Positions 11,601-23,600 of a DNA stretch of 64,000 nucleotides are shown here, in pieces. Within the stretch, counting starts at the first letter, position 1, and each line of letters opens with the position of its first letter. The position numbers and the translations under genes are program-made. The stretch is from Micropterix aruncella (Eukaryota; Arthropoda; Insecta; Lepidoptera; Micropterigidae). The notes under the pieces are model-generated. The model ran no database searches. It was not told the origin of the DNA and worked only from the letters and a program-made list of their open reading frames with translations. Location: NCBI GenBank assembly GCA_944548615.1, contig OX155950.1, positions 36,807,155 to 36,871,154 on the forward strand, written 5' to 3'.

Positions 11601-14600
11601 CAACTTGCAATGGCTCTAGCAGGGTTTTACCACATCCACCCCATCCAATTATGCCGTAAGTAATAAGCGATTCACATAAAGCATAATAAAGTTTTTAGTG
11701 TTTTGGAATCCAGAATATTCCTCAGTTCTTTGAAAACATATATTTACATTTCCTGTTGGTTTTTCGCTGTTTTCATGAATTTCTCCCATATTATGACAAT
11801 TAAATGAACCATGTTTACGAAATTTCTTAAATGTCAAATTTTGACAGATAGAGCTGTCAAAATGTCGCGGTTGGGACAGTGTGAGGGTGGCATTTTGCCA
11901 GCCGATTTTTTAATCTTTTATGCCGTGTTGACGGTTATTTTTTGATGTAGGCTGTGCTTCGAATTTTGCTGCGAGTGGCACCTTTGTTAAATCTGTTTTT
12001 TTGTACAATATTGCTGCTAATGTGATGTAAATCGTCACCAAATGTGAGGATTTCACCTCACCTTTTAATTGCACCGGGATTTTTGTCTTCACGTGGAAAA
12101 GGAAATAAAAATAACCCTCAATTCTTGAGCGGTGACCTGTTGGCTGATTGCACGCCTTAAAAGTACATCGACACGATGAAAGGGTTGCCTTGCCGTGTGC
12201 CGAGTTTAAATGGATTAAACGCGAACGTTTCACATACACGGCTGTTTTTTTTATTTTTTGCGTCTGTAGGAAAAGGATTTTCTGTGGGCCAAACCCAATG
12301 CCCATTAATATTTAGCCCACTCTCTGAGATAGTTTTTTTTTGAGGTTAACTTCTTTTTTTTCTTTTTTCAAAATTTCTTTCGGGTATCTTTTTTTAAAAT
12401 TAGTTTCCTTCTTTGTCTTTAAAAGTAAGGTGGCGTCCTTTTACATTCATTCTTTTGGGTTTTGGTAGATTCTGCCGTGTTTCTTCAAAACACGGTAGAT
12501 TAGTAATTTGAGGTTATAATACTATCTCTACGTATTATTTCTGTGATGTAATCAGCCTATATAAAAATTCCCATAGATGGCACTAATTGAAAATTGTTAT
12601 TGTTATCTTTGGTTAAATTATTAGGTTTTTATAATCAATCAGTCCTTTATAAAAACCATTAATTATCAATGTTGTTCAGATATACCACAATAGATGGCTT
12701 TCTATCTCTCCTTATTATTTCTGTGATGTGATCAGCTTATCAATCACTAATAATTGAAAGTTGTTATTATTATCATTGATTTAATTATTAGGTTTTTATA
12801 ATCAATCAGTTCTTTATAAAAAAAACATTCATTACCAATGTTATTATGGATGGCCAAATAAATTGCTATTAGTTTCACCAGACAATGCGATCAGTGCCAC
12901 TTGCATGTCGCCGGCGCAGAAGGGTAGCGAAAACCCACTATGGCATTGAACAGGGAGCTAATGGGCCCATGATGAGGTGGCCACGATGACCCATGTGTTC
13001 AGGGTCGGTCACACTCACGGGTCAACACCCATCCGATGGCCTCCACGCATGGGGTGCGAACCCGGGTAGGACACTGGGTCAACCAGTCTCCCCTGGGAAT
13101 CAAACCTCTGGCGCTCCTGGACGGTCTGCGCACCGAGCGGCGCAAGCCAATCGATTGTGCTCTCCGACTAACAGTCGGGGGAGTCTGGGAACTGTATTGT
13201 TTCCTATAGAGCGGGGGTGGTTGCCTACCTTACGGCGACTGCTCTTGAAATGACCATTGGCCATCCGATCCCGGTTCAGAGTCGGGCAAAGGACGCCTTG
13301 GTCTGCGATAGATTCGGTGCACACCGTTTCACCGCTTCGTAAAGGAGAGGAACGCGCAAGCGACCTCGAACTCGGAACCAATCGAGAGACCGGAGAAATC
13401 TGGTCACAATTGAAAGGAAGGGCGCGAGGGTCGGCCCGCCAGGTAACACTGGCTATCTCGCGGTAAGGCGTTGGCTTCTTGCGGGTTGTGACGTAGCTGG
13501 ACGTTGGATTTGTTCTGTCCTAAGTCTTCTACGTTCACTGCAGGGCGACAGAACGAGAAAATCGTTAAAACGTCCTGTGGTGACGGGCTCGCCCGTTGTA
13601 GTTGACACCGCAAGTTTATGGCATTGAACAATCCAATACCCAATATTATCAATAATAATATTAGGGACTCTAACAAAATAAGACTTTATACCAAATTTAC
13701 AATAATTGTGCTTATATTTCTGTGATTGTGATCCTATGAAGGTGTGTCCGGAAAGTAATGCAGTTTTTTTTAATCAATTTATTTATTGAATATATTGTTA
13801 CGGACATTTAATATTCCTCGAAATAGTTCCATTGGGCATCCACACTTTTTCGAGCGACTGAGCTGCGCATGGTACGCATCCTGGAAGGCTTTAATAAAGA
13901 CCTCGGCAAGGACCCTCTCTTCACAGCGTCTTGGATGGTTTAATCGACCTAAAATAGATTCCTTTCCACTCCAGCCACTATAAAAATCTTGCAAATATGA
14001 TAGACCACTGTCCCCATAAGCTTCCACAATCAATTTGTGGGTTTCTGCGAGATTTGTTAGTTTGAACAAAACTTTTATCGCATAACTTTGCTTGAAAAAT
14101 GATTTCGTGACACAGGCACTAAGCAGGGGTGTGCGGAGACAGCTATCCTAACGCCTCAACTTAGAGTCCCCCCCCCCACCCAACCCAACCGCTCGGAGCA
14201 CTCTGTAGCCATATTAAGTATCAGCACAAAAAAAATGCTATACTTTCAGGACACACGTTTGTGCCGATTTGAAGGCGAATCAATGAAATTATGTTTTTTT
14301 AAGTTTAGAGTTTCAACTCACGCATTTCGGATGGTGCAGAATCGACGCACGGCCCAGCAGATTGACCTCGTTAGCCACAGAGCCTCTGGATCGCATTTAA
14401 AACATTTCCAATCGTCCGTTGATTCTATTTTCTTCAGTGTGCTCGCACCGCAGTTTCTCTTAATGCAAACCTGTGAAGAAATAAAACAGAAGCTAGAAAA
14501 CAAAATGGTAATATTTGCCTTACGCATTCTTTGTCAATTCCTACAGTTTCAACAAACGCCGAATACGTCACGAGTCGTAAGGGCTCGTATATGGTTGCCA

Positions 14601-17600
14601 GATATTCCGCTACTCGGCCTTGGCCGATATACAAACGCTCGACAAGTCGCCAGCCTCTACCTGCTCGTAATGTTAACCATTCGTTTCGGCAAGTGGGGGT
14701 TACTCACGGTAAAAATGTAAATTAATCTTGTTTGCTTCTTATGGTTGCTTTTCTAACTATCATACTCACCAGCCACTGGGTAAGGATGTAATAAATTATC
14801 GCTATCTGGTTTTTTCCAGTTCTTGTGTGCCACCCTAAGTTTTCCCTGTTTTTGATGTGTTACTTTTAAAAAATCAGTTGTGTCACCCAAGACTTTCCCA
14901 GAAAACAGTAAAGCCCCCCCCCCCCCACCCCCCCATAGTGAAGTGATTATGATCGCAAATGTAGTATTTTTGTAGTATTTCTGTGGTATTACAATGGCTA
15001 TTTTCCAATATGATGTAATATTTTCTTAAATATGGCAGAATTCAAAATTACTTGTATCGTTTGTATAATACATATTCCAAACAAAATTTCTCAATGTGGT
15101 TTCAGCCCAACAAGTGTACCGAATGTGTACCGAATGTTGTTTTTAACTCCAATATTTCGAGATTGAAGTATGACCAGGTGAACCTATTTCAACCACAATC
15201 TTTTTAAATCACGCTATGACCAAATGATGCCTGCATGCCAAATTTCAGCTCAATTGGATGAAGCGTTTGGGCGCTATCATGGAGGAATACACACACACAG
15301 ACAGACTTTAATCTGGAAATGGTCTAAGGGGTCAAAATGGATATTTCCATCTAACTCTTTTTTTTTTAGCGCTTTCCCAATAATTTTCCTAACTGTTGGT
15401 TGGCCGGAAAAGTAACTAGATCTTTGAGTATTTAAATAAATATAATTTACTAACGGCACAAAATACGACCGGGCAAGAAGAGCAGCACAGAACTTCTCCG
15501 CCCTGTCCGCACCAGCGACAGTAGAGTTCGGAGCCATCTTCTCCCGTCTCAAACTCTCCGGAACTGTAGAATCCGAAGCAGCGCTTGCATACGAGAGTAC
15601 GCAGCATGGGATGCACGAAATGAGTGCGACCAGTGTTCTTGGGCGTCGCCCCCAAGTGGTGGTCGCAAGCTGTACAATGCAGGCGCTCTTTTGTCACTAG
15701 CTCCAAATCTAAAAACGGGTAAAAAAGGATCGTGGTATTATTGCGGCTAATATAAAGACCTGTTTACAAAGGTCTACAAGGCATATGTGAGACATAATCC
15801 TGAATATTGCTATAAGCTTTGGAACCCCTACTTATGCAAATATGTAGATGTCCTGGAAAAATGCAGCAAAGAGCAAACAAAATGGCAGTGGGCCTAAGGA
15901 ATAGGAATAGTCATAGTCATAGTCATATTTTATTAATTCCAAAAAGTACATACTGTGGAATACGTCATTTTACATTTTCTAGAGGTTATTACAACTTCAT
16001 TACGTGTACATATACTTTTTATATGTAAAAGCAAGACACCATCGGATCAATTATAAAAATTCAATCTTACAGACTCAAATAACAAAAAAAAAAATGTAAA
16101 CAACATTTTTAAATAATCTATCGATAAGTTTTAAAAATAGTCAATCAAGAAATTTTAAAATAATCAGTTAATAAACAACAAGTTTTACAATGAAATCAAA
16201 ACTACGGTGACAAAATACAGAACAAATTTGATAAAAGCTAATTTATTTTTTAAAAACTAAGACGGCCTTGTCAAATTCAACCAAATTATAGAGAGCATGC
16301 ATGGCTAAGTTTCTTTTTATGCATTTCTTAAATGCAACCTCTTGAAGTATTTTAATTTCTGCTGGCAATGAGTTGAAAAATTTAAACCCCAAATATAAAT
16401 ATGATCTCTGGTATAAAGAAAGCCGCACTTTGGGGATTACTACATTATTTTTATTGCGAGTGTTATGTTCATGCAGACTCGAATGCTTTTCCTCGTTTTT
16501 CAAATTTGCTTTCGCATAAATTATGCACTGATATATAAATTCAGATTGAAATGTTAATATTTTTTTATTTTTAAAGATCGGAGCACAGTGGTCGTCTCTT
16601 TTTAACCCAAATATCGTCCTGAGAGCTTGCTTTTGCAGTATAAAAATACGATGGCTATCTGGTGCATTACCCCATGTTAGGATACCATAAGCCATCTTCG
16701 AATGAAAGCACGCATAGTATGTGCTCATTGCGGCTTGTTCACCGGCTAGAAATTTGATTTTTCGTATGGCATAAATAGCAGAACACAGTTCCTTCGATAG
16801 CCTCTCGATATGTGGACTCCAGTTTAATTTCTGGTCTATTGTAAAACCTAGAAATTTGGCCGCGTTAACGACCTGAACTTTATTAGAGTCCATGATGATA
16901 TTGATATTGTTAACTTTTTTTAAGGCAAAATTCATGGCTACGGTTTTGGTGGGATTTAATAATAATTGGTTCGTTTTAAACCAGTTACTAGCTACAGAGA
17001 GACATTTGTTGGCATTATGTCCTACTTCATCGCTAGTTGTACCTTGGAATACAAAACTAGTGTCATCTGCGTATAGTAATGTATTACAATTTAAGGGCAT
17101 TGAATCACCCACATCATTTATAAAAATAATAAATAATAGCGGACCCAGAATAGAACCTTGAGGTACTCCACATGTTATAGGTTTTGGGAGTGATTTAATT
17201 TTCTTTATCTCCACAATTTGAGACCTATCTTTAAGATATGACTTTATTAAATTGAGAGTTCTGCCTCTAAATCCGTACAGCTCAAGTTTATGTAGAAGGA
17301 TATCATGATTGACAGAATCGAAAGCCTTGGACAAATCACAGAATACCGCGAGCGGATTTAGAGAGTTGTCCAAGGCTTTTAATATGAGCTTTACTAGTTC
17401 CCCAATTGCCATGGTGGTTGATTTATGTTTTCTAAATCCAAACTGGTTATTGGATAGTATGTTCTTTTTATCCAAGAATTCTAAAAGACGATTGAAAATT
17501 ATTTTCTCGAAAACCTTTGCAAAACAAGGCACCAAAGATATTGGGCGAAAATTATTTAGTTCTGTTTTTGAACCTTTCTTATGAATAGGAAGTACTTTCG

Positions 17601-20600
17601 CTATTTTCATTTTAGAAGGAAAGACTCCTAGTTTTAGGCAGCTATTCAAAATGGGAAGCAATTTGGGTGTAATTACGGCGGACGCATCTTTTAAAAGTTT
17701 CATAGAATGTTCCCAAATATCAGTCGCAGGTTTAGACTTCAGGCCTTTTATACAGGAAATTAGCTCCGTTTCAGTAATTGGATAGAGATATATGGATTCT
17801 GGAACCGCTACTATATTATTAGCCTTCTGACTGGACGGCAGCGCCTTATTTATAGTATTACAAGCATTGATAAAAAAGTCATTAAAAATGTTAGCTAGTT
17901 CTTCTGGTTCCGTATATTTTATATTATCATGGATTACTTCAGTTATATTGTCATGGTCATTGCCTTTGTTTCTACACTCTCTATTAATAATTTTCCATGT
18001 GGCCTGTATCTGATTTCTAGAGTTTACTATTTCTTGTTTAATGCTAATCCGTTTTGCTGTTACCACAGCTTGGTCATAAACGTTTTTGTATTTTAAGTAG
18101 TAATTTTTGAATCCGCTACTATTGTCGCTATTGCAGATATCTTGTAAGAGTTGAAGCTTAGTCAGTGATGTTTTCAGCCCTGGAGTGATCCAAGAGCGTT
18201 TTTTGCGTTGGTCTGCGCAATGTAACTTTTTTGGAAAACAAGCTTCAAGATTACAGTTAAACAATCTTAAAAATTCTGAAAAAGTGTCCTCGGGATTGAG
18301 CAAGTCAAGGTAAAGGTGTTCATTAGCAATTTTGTTGCAGAAATTAGCTATATTATTGGTGTTAAAAGGTCTTTTCCAAACATGCCCTCCATTAGTCGGT
18401 TTTTTATGGACTTTAGATTCTAAGAGCTGTGCGTTGTGATCTGAGAAATCGATCAATATATTTCGTACTGAAATTTTATCACAGGATATGTTGGAAAATA
18501 TCAGGTCAATACACGTGGCGCTTAAATTTTGTATTCTTGTAGGGAAATCAACTAAACTTTGGAGGTTGTATGTTCTTAAGAAATCACATAGAGTTTTTGC
18601 GAAGTACGATGGCTTCAGTAGATCAATATTAAAGTCCCCAGCCATAATTATCGTGTTATTTTCACAACAAAGAAGAATCATGATCACTTGGAATTGCTTG
18701 GACTTACATGATTGCTCTCAAACAAAGAGAGGAGACTTGATTGAGACACAAAATTCTTACAAATTATTACTATGTAGGTACATCGTATTCTTCAGCCCAG
18801 GTGGACTGAATAATAATTATAAATTCAATGGGCTCAATTGCGGTTCTTCGTGAACTAAAATCGGAAATTAGTTCGTGTGAACGAGACGGGGCAATACGCT
18901 AAAGCGGAGTGTGAGATGACCGGTTGTCACTTTTTCGCATTAAAACTGCCCGCCAAGGTCAAATCTTACACCGCACGAAATATGCTCGAATTTATTCGGA
19001 CGCGTATAAGTTCGACAGGTAGTATTTATCGACGATCGTTCGTTTCATATCCCGCTCTAACGTATCGCTCTGTCTCGTTCGCTTGGACTAATTTTAGGTT
19101 TAGTTCACAAAGAAACGCAATCGGGCCCAATGTCAACACTAATCTTCGAGGTCACAGCAATAAACTTAAACGTGTAAATTTTTTATGTAATCTTCCTAAG
19201 AACGTTCTGCAGAATAAAGTGGTGGACATGTGGGATAAACTACCATTTGAAGTCATTAGTGCAAGCTCTGTCAATCAATTAAATAACTGACTCGATTTGT
19301 ATTGAACAGATCACTTTAAAAATAGATTGTTTGATTTGTACCTAAAAACTTGTTAATATTGATTTTAACTAGCTTATTTATTTATATAGATCAGGTATGG
19401 GCAACCTTTGACATGTTGAGGGCCAAAGTTTAGCGTGCAAATACGTTCGCGGGCCGCGTTTAAAAGTACTTAGTGCATTTTAAAGTAGTGATAATATTTT
19501 TTGCGATAGATATTAGACATGAAATAATACGACAATGTTATTTATTATAATACAATTTATTAAAATAGCAAAATGAAATTTAAAAAAATGGTACATTATA
19601 ATTAAATCTTTAAATTTGCAATTGTTACAAACTACGAAAGTTAAATACCCCGAAATCAATGAGACACTTGAGCTTGAATTTGGGAAACCAATCCATCGAT
19701 ATTTGGATTAATTCCACTGATACGAAGACGTAAACAATTTTCCAAATTATCGTCAGTCAGTCTTGTACGATGTGTTGATTTATTAACTTTCATCAATGAA
19801 AAGAACTGTTCGCATTTATAAGTACTGCCAAACGCACAAATCAATCTTCTTGCGAATTTTCTAAGCTGCGGAAAATTGTCTTCTTCTAGGTATTTTTTGT
19901 AGAAATCGCACAACTCTACTTCTTCAAATTTGGATTTTAGGAGTGAGTTTTCTTGAATCTCGATCAACTCCATTTGTAAGTGTATTGGAGCATTTTGTAC
20001 ATTACATTTTGTAGGAGTAGCAAATAAACTGAAACAGTCTTCCATGTTTTTGAAGTCGCTAAATCTGTTCGAAAATTGTTCAGACAGTAACTTGAGTTCT
20101 TCAGCATATTGAGCATAAGCAATATTTTCATACGCAGAGAGCGAGTTGAAATGGTAACTGTTACTAGACAGCATCTGTGACTCCCACAAGCGTAGTTTGA
20201 TCTGAAACGCTTTCAAATGGCTGTACAAATCATTTACTAACTGTCCTTGTTTTTGAAGTTTCAAATTTAAATCATTCAAATAACCTGTAAGATCGACCAG
20301 AAATGCTAAGTCACATATCCATTTTGGGTCACTTAATTCAGATAGTGGTTAATCTTTATTTTCATAAAGTCTGCTATCTCATTTCTAAGCTCGTAAAACC
20401 GTTTCAACATATTTCCTTTGCTCAGCCATCTGACTTCACAATAATATGTTACGTCGTTATATTCAGCTGATATTTCATCCAAAAACGCCTTGAACTGACG
20501 ATGGTTAAGCCCTCGGGATCGAATAAAGTTGATGGTTTTTACTACCACATTCATAACACTCTGGAGTCGAATGGACTTAGAACACAAGTTCTGTTGGTGG

Positions 20601-23600
20601 ATAATGCAATGAAGGACTATCAAATCATCTTTTTGCAAATTTAATTCTGTTGCTTTTTCATTCAAAATTCCGATGAAACCTTTACGTAAGCCGACCATAG
20701 AAGGTGCACCATCAGTGCATACTCCAATTAATTTTGACCATGGCAAGCCAAAACTTGTGAATACCTTTTGAACTTCAATAAAAATATCCTCTCCTGTAGT
20801 GGTTCCTTTTAGCGGCTGTAAAGCAAGCAATTCCTCAGTAACAGTGAACTCATTATCAACACCCACCTCGAATAAATATAGCCAGTTGAGCTGTGTCAGA
20901 CAAATCGGTGCTCTCGTCTAATGCTATGGAAAATGATTCAAAACCAGCCATACGATCAGTCAATGTTGTTTTTATATCATTAACTCAAGAGGAAACGATG
21001 CTACGGATGAACTAGCCCGTAAGGGCTCAGACACACCGGCATACGGACCCGAACCTATCGTGCCCATACCATACTCGCACATAAATAACCAACTTGACAA
21101 CCACTACAAACAACTACATCAAACACACTGGAAAGAGATAGACACCTGCAGACAAACCAAAGAAATAGTAATGGAATACAACCACAAACTTACCAAAACA
21201 CTTCTAAGGACAAAAAGGCCCCAACTACGCAAACTAGTGGGACTGATAACAGGACACAACACACTAAACAAACACCTCTTCAAAATGGGCGGAACGAATA
21301 GCCCTATGTGCAGAGCATGCATGGAGGCGGAAGAAACCACAAAACACATTCTGCTAGATTGTAAACAGGTAGAAGTATACAGGACAAAACACCTTAGGAC
21401 CCCAGGCACCCTGCGCGAGGCGGCAGGAAACCTGAAAGCCCTGCTGGCTTTCGTCGAGGAGCTGGGGTGGGTGGAATAGCGCTACCCCCGTTACAAGCAA
21501 AATAGGCACACTGGATGTCGACTTGCGGAGGAACGCCCAGTATAATTAACTAACTAACTATATCATTAGCCATCATTTCTAGACGTCGAACAACAGTTCG
21601 TCTTGACAAACTATTTTTTTCAAATTCATTTTTCTTTTCAGGACACAAAATACTGCAAACTTCTAACATACACTCCTTGATAAATTCTCCTTCGGCAAAT
21701 GGTTTTATTTAATGCCTTTGCCAATTTTGAGCTAACTATAAAACTAGCTTTCACAACATTATCAAGTTGCGTTCTTTGTTTATGAAACATTTGTTGCTGT
21801 TTTTCGAAATTTGCGGTATGCTTCTGGATTTTGTCTGCTCTTAATTGTCCTGTCAGTGAGTGCAGCGTAGAGTTGAGTAATGCCTCTTTATATTGAATTC
21901 TTTCATTACTGAAATGGATTCACTACACAGTAAACAAATAGGCTTACCATTGTGCAAGATAAAAAGATTTCTTCAGTCCATTTTTCTTGAAACTGGCGAC
22001 CCTCTGTATCTACTTTTCGTTTCTTTCCACCAGACATCATTTTTGTTTACTTTTCGTTCAATAAACTTAATAACAAACTAAGTTAGTAACCACTCAAGAT
22101 GCACACAAAGCAAGTTGACGGCTCGAGCAGTTCGCTAGGATATCGCTTGTCCAAGTTATCACCTCGGTAGCTCAAATAGAACTGAACTAACGTTCGAGCC
22201 ATCCACCCGCTTATATAGGCAAAATGAAGGGCGTTAACACTCTCGCCGTTCACACGTTCAAACCGGCGTTCAATTGTTCAAACCTGCGCCTCGCACTAGC
22301 GGCGCGAGGCGCAGGTTGTTGTTACGCAATTTGTTATGTCCGATTATTATGGCGATTATCAAAGAGTGAGGCGGCAAACATCAAAGGATTTGATGTTTGC
22401 CGCCTCACTGTCACTCTCGTGAGTATAAGTACCTAATGTAATATTTTTTTTATTGGGTTTTCAAAATATCTCGCGGGCCGGATCATATCTTACAGCGGGC
22501 CGGATCCGGCCCGCGGGCCGGTTGTTGCCCATACATGATATAGATGGATGTATATTTCCGGAATTTACTCAATCAGATCTTTCATATAACCCTTAACACG
22601 ATATATTTATGTTAATTTATTGACATTCGGACATTTAGACAACTGCTTACTTGATATAGTTAAAGTACCATAGGCCACTCAGGATGACATAACGATTCTA
22701 ATAATATAACACACTTCTAAATCGGTTCAAGCGTTTAGAAGTTAAGGTGGAATAAAGACATGGAAAACATACAAAATTAATCCTGAACACATTACACTTC
22801 TTTTTTGTTGGGCAATCATGTAAAAAGGCGGCACAATGCTGCTGTTACTGCACCGATTATAACGGAGGTAGGGTTGCCGGTACGACTCGCATGAATTTTG
22901 AAATTTCGCAATGCACACTACATCCACTGTTACGTCCCAAACTTTAATAGAGACGACAGTGTCAAGCTCCCTAGGACGTGGAATCCTTTACTTAAAAAGC
23001 TCGCAATGCCCAAGCTCTGTCAATCAATTAAATAACAGACTCGATTTGTATTGAACAGATCACTTTAAAAATAGATTATTTGATTTGTACCTAAAAACTT
23101 GTTAATATTGATTATGACTAGCTGTACAAGATCTGATTTAGACATATCAACAAATCTGCCTGCAATTAATTAAATAAAACCATTACAAATGCAAAAGCGA
23201 TCATCGATTATGCAGAAAAGTGAGACTCAAAATCAATTTCAGTCCAAACATAGCAATCTGTGTTTTAAGGCTGATTTACATTGATCCAGTATCTGTGCTG
23301 GATTCAGCACTGGATACTGAACGCTGAAGTCGATAGAAACGTGTTTGCATTGATAAAGTGGCAATCCAGCAAGGGAACCCAGTGACGCTGGATCCAGCTA
23401 TGGATCAATGTAAATTGTAAATCATCCTTTAGATGGTCTATTGATCATTCAAATACATCTACATCATTAGACATTGGCTATAGAGATCATTGATTAATGC
23501 ACGACCCTCCCAATGACGCTGTATTACATCAGCTCGGCAGAAGTATATAAGCATTAGGAATAGGGCACATATAGCTCCACAGCCTGGAGAAACAATGGAT

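Larger units (their letters stand above)
19392..22537 (-). mobile_element. hAT transposon with 8-bp target duplication
   Basis: 3146 bp between perfect direct repeats ATATAGAT (19384-19391 and 22538-22545). The ends are inverted: CAGGTATGGGCAAC on the left and CATGTATGGGCAAC on the right, followed by GGGCC-rich subterminal sequence. Eight-bp duplications and CA-starting, GGGC-containing ends are hAT features. It carries one broken transposase gene on the minus strand and a LINE insertion (20983-21558). It is inserted next to a dispersed repeat (22546-22995). Confidence 0.93.

Noticed and set aside
11910..12305. 131-codon frame on the minus strand
   Set aside because: No recognisable family, no splice context and it lies in an intron; not supported as a gene.
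12993..13466. Several frames in retroposon copy A, also seen in copies B and C
   Set aside because: Frames are not conserved in position or sequence between copies; GC-rich content explains them.
13779..14069. Host gene exon on the minus strand
   Set aside because: The sequence matches a mariner N-terminus and does not fit ADD gene splice phases; annotated as transposon remnant.
16892..17584. Plus-strand frames of about 90 codons
   Set aside because: Shadows of the reverse transcriptase gene on the opposite strand.
22365..22409. Rho-independent terminator or miRNA hairpin
   Set aside because: Position in hAT subterminal region and lack of a T tract or flanking stem structure make a transposon signal more likely.
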